Shown: positions 8,051 through 12,712 of the stretch, in pieces | How positions within the stretch are numbered: the stretch's first letter is position 1 | Layout of the letters: each line of letters opens with the position of its first letter | Assembly (NCBI GenBank): GCA_003024985.2 | Contig: PXIH01S0004074.1 | DNA: 12,712 nucleotides | Reading direction: 5' to 3' (one strand) | Source of the DNA: Euperipatoides rowelli | Lineage: Eukaryota; Onychophora; Udeonychophora; Euonychophora; Peripatopsidae | The notes under the pieces: generated by a model | The model's database searches: none | What the model saw: only the letters and a program-made list of their open reading frames with translations | Told to the model about the DNA's origin: nothing | Position numbers and translations under genes: made by a program

Positions 8051-8133
8051 AAGAGGACTTGCATCTAATATATCCATTGCATTTCTCGCAGGAGTTTGAG
8101 AGCATTCTACCTGACACCAAATGGATCAGCTAG
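8051..8133 (+). CDS. Possible terminal coding exon, unknown product
   Basis: The sequence CATTCCATTTTGTTTCAG before 8051 is a good 3' splice site with a pyrimidine tract. After two bases completing a split codon, 26 sense codons follow (beginning EDLHLIYPLHF, ending LPDTKWIS) before TAG at 8131-8133. AATAAA lies at 8167-8172, 34 bp beyond the stop, consistent with a short 3' UTR. The block is richer in G+C than its flanks. No family is recognised and no upstream exon was identified. A second acceptor-like CTCGCAG ends at 8091 inside the block and keeps the same frame, so alternative exon borders are possible. Confidence 0.3.
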
Positions 8134-8166
8134 ATGCTTTGCTGGGGAAGTAAAGCTGAGTCAAAT

Positions 8167-8172
8167 AATAAA
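8167..8172 (+). terminator. Polyadenylation signal AATAAA
   Basis: A canonical hexamer 34 bp after the stop of the possible terminal exon. Such hexamers are common in AT-rich DNA. Its value depends on the exon being real; no clear GU-rich downstream element is present. Confidence 0.25.
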
Positions 8173-8366
8173 GCTGGGTAGCTGCATAGTTAATATCTGA
8201 CAAAGAAACCAAAGAGGCTCACATAATTTCCACATTGTCAGCCTGCAGGGAATCACTTAATTTAAGATAGTAATTTTCTCATCTTTTTTGATCAAAGCAG
8301 CTGAGAAAATTTTAGTATCCTGACCAAGGAATGTGAGAGCTGGTCTTAAAGGAAATGATTGTCATG

Positions 8367-8380
8367 ATGCCATCTGCTGT
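8367..8380 (-). promoter_or_regulatory. CTCF-like motif ACAGCAGATGGCAT
   Basis: The minus strand reads ACAGCAGATGGCAT, one base from the CCASYAGRKGGCR core at its first position. It overlaps the start of the pyrimidine tract before the 8402 segment. A single motif match is weak evidence of binding. Confidence 0.25.
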
Positions 8381-8401
8381 CTTTTTTTTCTTTTTCAATA
8401 G

Positions 8402-8430
8402 AATAAATATGGCATCGTAGCTTGAGTCAG
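8402..8430 (+). other. Possible 29-nt microexon or 5' UTR exon
   Basis: The segment is preceded by CTGCTGTCTTTTTTTTCTTT and then TTCAATAG, a very strong polypyrimidine tract and acceptor. It ends in CAG|GTAAGT, an exact donor consensus. The enclosed 29 nt contain ATGGCATCGTAG (Met-Ala-Ser-stop), so a coding role in that frame is excluded. A different frame or an untranslated exon is possible. It sits about 270 bp after the terminal-exon candidate on the same strand, so the two would belong to different transcripts or alternative forms. Confidence 0.3.
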
Positions 8431-8431
8431 G

Positions 8432-9676
8432 TAAGTTATTCAACTTTAATATTTCTCTATAGACTCAACATGAGAGTTTATACACTAGGCTATATGCAAT
8501 AAGAATGTATACAGGGAGTACCTTTATTAATTTATTTATTTTTTAAATTATAATTTAGAAATGCTTGAATTTTTTTTCTATGCAGCATATGGCACAATAA
8601 CAAAAGCTTTAAGCTAACAAGATGCTGATAACAGAGTAGCCTAATCTATTGGCACAATTTGACTTTTAATATTTATTTAAAGCAATGCTTACTTGAAGTT
8701 GGACAGCAAACACCAGAGCTCCTTTGAATCCGGAATAAACCAATGGTGTTTGCTTAAAATGCTCAGTTGACTTAGTTTTTTTTTTATTATTTATAATCCT
8801 AACCTTCACCCTAACCTTATATATGAATACAAATTACAATATTTGTGAACAGTAGGCCTAACAGATGTTAAAATAAATTTTTAAATCATAAAAAAAAAAA
8901 TTTTAAACCCATAAAATAATCCATAAATATAGTAAATATGAAAAGGTTACATTTTTAAAAAAAAAATCAATTAATAAATTTATAATAGCCTAATCTTTTA
9001 TTTTTAATATTGTTTTAAAAATTGGAAATTAATTTACTAATTAAATTTTTATGATGTTTATCCTTATCCTTGGTTAATAAAAATACAAAGTTCAATACAT
9101 TAATGAAAATTAAAATGATGTTTCCAAGAATTATCATTTGAATTTTTAAGAAATTCTCTTAGAATAAAATTTTGTTAATTCTTTTGAATTCTGCAAGCAA
9201 ACATTCTTAAAACACAAGAACAAACTGGTATAAAAAAATTAATGAATTAATAACTTAAGAAATCAAATTTAGAATTTTCCTTCAACCAATATATAAAATG
9301 TTTGATATTTTCTAATAAACACCATCCATATAGCGTTATTCTTTAAACAGTTCAGATATTTCCATATAATTTTTTTTTACAAATTTTCATGGTAATCTAC
9401 TTTCATTAACTATTTCTAATAAATTTTAAGCTGGATTGATTATCACAATTTTAAATGTGAATACCAAATTAATTGGTATTAAAAAAATAAATACTAAGTA
9501 ATTAAAAAGATTTGAAAGCTGATTTTCATTAATCAATTCGAATAAATTCATGTTAGACCTAGTATTTAAAGTTTTTTGTTAAATAAGAAAAGATGTTAAT
9601 TAAATACAGTATTAGTTATCAGTGACCATAAAGATCAGTTGTTAATGGCTTTAAGTTCAAAGGAATATGAAGATAA
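8432..9676. other. Very AT-rich stretch
   Basis: It contains an 11-bp perfect inverted repeat AGCAAACACCA (8705-8715)/TGGTGTTTGCT (8744-8754) with a 28-nt loop. Also present are CCTAACCTTCACCCTAACC near 8798, and an 8-bp hairpin AATACCAA/TTGGTATT (9460-9480). The remainder is homopolymer-rich AT sequence with no protein-like frame. Confidence 0.5.
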
Positions 9677-9812
9677 ACTTGTAGGTATGGTCTGACTTGC
9701 AGGTATGGTCTTGACTTGTAGGTATGGTCTAGTGGTTAGCATGCTGGAATCTAAATCCTATGGTTGCAGGTTCGAATCTCAACTAATCCATAAATTTTAA
9801 TAATTTTTTTTT
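9677..9812 (+). mobile_element. tRNA-derived SINE head with Pol III promoter
   Basis: Box A TGGTCTAGTGG (9725-9735) and box B GGTTCGAATCT (9769-9779) have near-consensus sequence and the usual 33-nt gap. A T-run at about 9804-9812 can terminate Pol III. TGGTCTAGTGGTTAG is the D-arm signature of tRNA-Glu. The anticodon loop would read ATCTAAA (anticodon CTA), closest to Glu-CTC with one change. Acceptor and T stems do not pair, so it is not a working tRNA. The 17-bp left edge is present three times (9677-9693, 9695-9711, 9714-9730), the last copy running into box A. No long SINE body follows. Confidence 0.75.
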
Positions 9813-9829
9813 CAATGCAATTTTAATGT

Positions 9830-9846
9830 GGAGTAGAAAGGGTTAA
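9830..9846 (+). repeat. Solo piggyBac-like MITE terminus
   Basis: GGAGTAGAAAGGGTTAA differs by one base from the right end of the complete element at 11213-11228 and keeps the TTAA. No matching left end is found within several hundred bases upstream, where the SINE head lies. It is a truncated copy or chance survival of one end. Confidence 0.5.
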
Positions 9847-9849
9847 ATG

Positions 9850-10128
9850 AATGATAAGGCTGCATGTCTACTTGATCGGCACTCTACGATATTTGTATTA
9901 TACAATTATTGAAGTAATGAAGAAAATTAGTAGTTTAATTACACTGCATATACAAAAAACTTATTCTGTATACTGTATTATTTATAGTATTTAAATGTTG
10001 TGAAGCTTATACAACTGTCCGATCGTAAACAATGAATTAAGTAGATGATTTGTTTTGCATGAACAAATCGATGTAAATTTGTTATTTGCATGCAGGTGAC
10101 TTTGTTTTATAAAGAAGGTACACACATG
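9850..10128. other. AT-rich spacer
   Basis: No frame, repeat or RNA gene can be supported here. An E-box-like CAGGTG occurs at about 10093-10098 near the right edge. Confidence 0.4.
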
Positions 10129-10129
10129 C

Positions 10130-10270
10130 GAGTAGTCACTTTTCTTGAGTGACTACTCACTATATCCAGCGAGTCATTTTATGGGATTTGGTATGTTATA
10201 CTCTTTTTGATTAATATGGCATTATGTTACTATTATTTGTTGAGTTTAATACTAGGGACAACCTCGCTGG
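10130..10270. repeat. Nested inverted repeats, MITE-like
   Basis: A hairpin with a perfect 11-bp stem pairs GAGTAGTCACT (10130-10140) with AGTGACTACTC (10148-10158) across a 7-nt loop. Immediately right of it, CCAGCGAG (10166-10173) is the reverse complement of CTCGCTGG (10263-10270), and TATAT/ACTATA flanks extend the imperfect pairing outward. A further 7-bp pair GGACAAC/GTTGTCC spans about 10257-10290. These arrangements suggest a short, decayed non-autonomous element of about 110-150 bp. No target-site duplication is clear. Confidence 0.5.
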
Positions 10271-10290
10271 ACTATAATCTGTTGTTGTCC

Positions 10291-10985
10291 GTCATATTTG
10301 TATTTGCATTTATAAACATCCAGAATATATCTTTAAGTAAAATTACTGAATTTTGATTTCATCAAAATTAAAAAGCTATCAACCGTTTCTGGAACACAGA
10401 ATTTTAATTAACTTAAATATTTTATTATACAAGTCTAGAATTTTCCCATTTTCATTTTTTGTTATAAGTTTTTATTTTTTAAATTATATATCATTTCTAA
10501 ATTTAGTGTGTAGGGGCCATTTGCTGTTCAATGTGCAACAGTTTGATCCTTTACAGATCAATCAGATTGTATCTATCTGTTCACTAGCACTAAAAGCCTT
10601 ATTTTTTTTTATATAGTCCTAACCTTCACTTAACGTCGTCAAGACTGAAATCCTACTACACAATAAATAACTATGTCCCAAGCTAGCAACCCTAATGATA
10701 AGAGATACGAGAGATATTTTTCGCTTTTAATATGCAAAAACAAATCGAAACAAACACAAGTAGATTGAACATAAAACTTAAACAGTTTTAATGTTTTCAT
10801 TTGCATTAAAAATATTTTTTCTAAGAATGTTTAAAATCTTAATAAAACATTTAAATTTTAATATCGATTTGACTATACTACAAAATTATTTTGGCAAACA
10901 CTAGATTTTCTTTTCTTTACGATGTTTTCAAATTTAATTTGAATTTGAAGTTAGTATATTATCGAAAATCAACTTACTGAGTTGG
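10291..10985. other. AT-rich stretch, no supported gene
   Basis: An 87-codon frame at 10353-10616 (+) encodes mostly Phe, Ile, Leu, Ser and Asn, as expected of random AT-rich DNA, and it lacks family motifs. CCTAACCTTCAC (10618-10629) after a T-run repeats the arrangement seen at 8798. Nothing else is identifiable. Confidence 0.45.
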
Positions 10986-10990
10986 TAGGC

Positions 10991-11228
10991 TTAACCCTTT
11001 CCACTCCAATTGAAAATTGTCTTGTTTGCATTCTTTTAAATCCCCTGATTTTAATTTTTTGTTTTTGTTAAAAATCATTTGGAAAGATTAAAAACAAATA
11101 TATTTTAGTCCCTTTGAACATAAATGTTATTAATTTAAACCATTTTTGAGGCTAACAATGATTGTTGAATTGAGAATTGTTAAGTAAAAATGTCGGTATA
11201 ATACCGTCCTTGGAGTGGAAAGGGTTAA
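10991..11228. mobile_element. Complete piggyBac-like MITE flanked by TTAA
   Basis: A perfect 20-bp inverted repeat, CTTAACCCTTTCCACTCCAA (10990-11009) against 11210-11229, encloses the element. TTAA stands on both sides (10991-10994; 11225-11228), so the element proper is CCCTTTCC...GGAAAGGG, 10995-11224, 230 bp. TTAA duplication with termini beginning CCC is the piggyBac hallmark. Near the right end is a subterminal perfect hairpin CGGTAT-A-ATACCG (11194-11206). There is no transposase, so it must have been moved by an enzyme encoded elsewhere. The intact terminal repeat suggests it is younger than the retrotransposon relics. Confidence 0.88.
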
Positions 11229-11229
11229 G

Positions 11230-11475
11230 ATAAAATTAAATTGAAAGTCTAATTGAATTTCTTAAAAATTTAAATATACGGTTATTAAAATTAAAATATT
11301 ATTTTGCTGTGGTTGGCAACCTATCTACGAGGGAAAGTGATCACGCTTACAGTGCTAGTAAATTGATATACAATCTCATTGGTCTAGGAAGGATTGAACA
11401 ATCGCACATTTAACGCCTCATAAAATAATCATTTATTAATTTTATTTTAATAATAATGTCATATTATTAATAATT
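11230..11475. other. Spacer, nothing identified
   Basis: A slightly more G+C-rich patch lies at about 11308-11400. It includes GGTTGGCAACCTATC, similar to GGTTAGCAACCTACC near 6255, which may mark a faint shared repeat. No coding or RNA signal was found. Confidence 0.35.
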
Positions 11476-11479
11476 TCAT

Positions 11480-11493
11480 TCACTAGATGGCAG
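11480..11493 (+). promoter_or_regulatory. CTCF-like motif TCACTAGATGGCAG
   Basis: TCACTAGATGGCAG matches the CTCF core CCASYAGRKGGCR at all but its first base. It points in the opposite direction to the similar motif at 8367-8380, a divergent pair about 3.1 kb apart. It could also be a repeat-borne or chance match; binding cannot be judged here. Confidence 0.3.
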
Positions 11494-11589
11494 TGTTTTC
11501 ACTTCACTGAAATTCCCATTAGCTAGATGATCTAAAATATCTCATAATTATTTTAATGTTAATCAATCCTGATTGATGTTTTATTTTTT

Positions 11590-12310
11590 ATTGACACTTT
11601 ATAATTATGTCCTCTGAATCTGATACCATTTTTTTTACATTTTTAATGAAAATAAACAATTTCTATTATCCCTAGTTTCAATCTTTTTATACATGTAAAT
11701 TATATCAGTGACTTTGGAATGGTGAAAAAGTTATTAAGTTTCATAGTCCATATTTTCCAACTTATTTATGTGTTCATTAATCCTACGAATACTTTTTCCA
11801 GTATCAAAACATCTCTTTTATTAGTATGATGTTAGAACATGTCAATGTTGAATTGTAATTAGTTTTGGTAATCGAAATCATCCTAAATGTCTTTATATAT
11901 CAGTACATTTAATGAAACTTTTTATAAAACTCTTTTTTTTTTGTTCATTGTATTCCCTAATTCAGCTAAATGTATTTTAAAATTTAATCTAACATCAAAT
12001 ATAACCAACCCCAAGGTCTTTGTAAAATTCAACTTTTTATTTCTATATTGTTAATCTTAAATTTGCAATTATTTTTTTCCTTGAAACCAATTTGCTTAGC
12101 CTAATTACTGTTTTTTCTACATTCCTAATAAGTTGGTAGTTATAATCCAGTTATACATTAAATCAATATTGTTTTGAAATAGCTTATTATACAATATTCT
12201 ATGGTTTTTTTATTGTGAAAAGATTTTCATATCATCATCAAATGTTAGTTTATTTATTCCAGAAAGCTTTGGCATGTCAGCAAGAAATATATAGAATAGA
12301 TGATAATGGT
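11590..12310 (-). pseudogene. LINE (CR1/Jockey-like) reverse transcriptase remnant
   Basis: On the minus strand, LYIFLADMPKLSGINKLTF leads into FDDDMKIF (12242-12219). This is the FADD catalytic box of non-LTR reverse transcriptases, with Ala changed to Asp. Next come LFQNNIDLMYNW, then KTLGLVIFDVRLNFKIHL (about 12024-11964) matching the conserved K-LGV-ID--L-F-H block. A further frame gives RDVLILEKVF and finally FRGHNYKVS (about 11618-11592), like the (L/T)RGHS-KL motif near the C-terminus of CR1-group elements. Many stops and frameshifts interrupt it. Endonuclease, ORF1 and fingers domains are absent, so it is a 5'-truncated dead copy. Exact clade is uncertain. Confidence 0.85.
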
Positions 12311-12362
12311 GCATTTTGAAACAAAATATCTATAAGATATTAAGTTTAGAGACAGTACTTAC

Positions 12363-12401
12363 CATTAACTGTATGGTGTAGCAAGCACATGAAGCACCCA
12401 T
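12363..12401 (-). CDS. Possible first coding exon (13 codons), unknown gene
   Basis: On the minus strand, CCAACATGG gives an ATG (12401-12399) in good Kozak context (A at -3, G at +4). Thirteen codons, MGASCACYTIQLM, follow and end exactly at GTAAGT (12362-12357), a perfect donor. A TATA box candidate lies 55-63 nt upstream, leaving room for a 5' UTR of about 30 nt. A phase-0 junction would be compatible with the open frame of the minus-strand block at 7521-7322, though nothing proves that they join. No family can be inferred from 13 residues. It may be chance. Confidence 0.2.
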
Positions 12402-12455
12402 GTTGGAAAATGAAAATGCACTCCCACCCCTTCACATTGCACAAATAAAGCCTAA

Positions 12456-12464
12456 CTTTTTATA
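12456..12464 (-). promoter_or_regulatory. TATA box candidate TATAAAAAG
   Basis: The minus strand reads TATAAAAAG, an excellent TATA match, 55 nt before the candidate ATG at 12401. A GGGGTGGGAG box (KLF/Sp1-like) lies between them. In AT-rich DNA such matches are frequent; the placement before the Kozak ATG and donor is what gives it some weight. Confidence 0.25.
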
Positions 12465-12485
12465 ATAGCAATATTTTATTAAACC

Positions 12486-12501
12486 TTAACACTTTCCAGT
12501 C
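12486..12501 (+). repeat. Possible second solo piggyBac-like left terminus
   Basis: TTAACACTTTCCAGTC resembles TTAACCCTTTCCACTC, the left end of the complete MITE, with two differences and the TTAA kept. No matching right end is seen before the window ends at 12712, so any element would run off the right edge. The remaining 12502-12712 shows nothing identifiable. Confidence 0.35.
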
Positions 12502-12712
12502 TTTACACGAGCTCAGTTTTTGTTTCATGATTTAATATGGCACCGTAATGGCAGCACTTGTTACTTTGTACATAACTGTTTGGTTTTTGTATAACCTATA
12601 GTACCATACTTATTTAATTATCATTTTATTTAAAAAATTTGTGGGTTGAAGAAAGTATAATGTAAGTAAAGGGTTTTGTTTATTCAGAGCAGTGGATTCT
12701 AACTCTATGAAT

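Noticed and set aside
9718-9790. A functional tRNA gene with anticodon CTA (suppressor)
   Set aside because: Acceptor and T stems do not pair and the anticodon stem has only three pairs, so it is a tRNA-derived SINE head and not a tRNA.
10353-10616. 87-codon open frame on the plus strand
   Set aside because: Composition is that of random AT-rich DNA (mostly Phe, Ile, Leu, Asn) and no splice, start-context or family evidence supports it.

Overview
The window looks like a stretch of an animal nuclear genome, most likely a marine or other invertebrate; I cannot fix the lineage. It is AT-rich (about 30% G+C by eye). It has no long intact ORFs, no operons and no ribosome-binding sites. It carries eroded retrotransposons of animal type, a tRNA-derived SINE, MITE-like foldbacks and many short TAGGCCTA/TAGCCTA motifs. 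No complete host gene is recognisable.

Layout from left to right. 1-600: mostly unique sequence with two adjacent hairpins sharing AGGCTTG/CAAGCCT (289-375). 657-1510: a dense block of decayed tandem units (periods of about 164, 140 and 74 bp) carrying repeated TGAYGTCA-like motifs and hairpins. In the 140-bp pair the stems differ by compensatory changes. 1627-3451: a decayed Ty1/copia-type retrotransposon on the minus strand, with primer-binding site, Gag with zinc knuckle, protease fragment and integrase. Reverse transcriptase, RNase H and the 3' LTR are absent. A possible 5' LTR lies at about 3454-3660. 3856-3983: a foldback with 59-bp arms. 4070-4513: a decayed repeat array of about 33 bp periodicity with an inverted copy at its left end.

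4530-9650 is AT-rich intergenic or intronic DNA. Three weak exon candidates lie in it: a minus-strand block at 7322-7521, a plus-strand terminal-exon-like block at 8051-8133 followed by AATAAA, and a 29-nt plus-strand microexon-like segment at 8402-8430. 9677-9812 is a tRNA-like SINE head with Pol III boxes A and B, a T-run terminator and a triplicated 5' edge. 9830-12501 contains one complete piggyBac-like MITE with TTAA flanks (10991-11228), two solo termini that resemble it, and nested inverted repeats at 10130-10270. 11590-12310 is a minus-strand LINE reverse transcriptase relic. Just right of it is a minus-strand promoter or first-exon candidate (12357-12464).

The parts do not form a pathway. 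The window records successive insertions: copia, LINE, SINE, DNA-transposon MITEs and tandem satellite-like units. The points most worth a second look are the covarying hairpins at 1041-1279, the copia primer-binding site matching the anticodon arm of initiator tRNA-Met, and the exon candidates near 8.0-8.4 kb.
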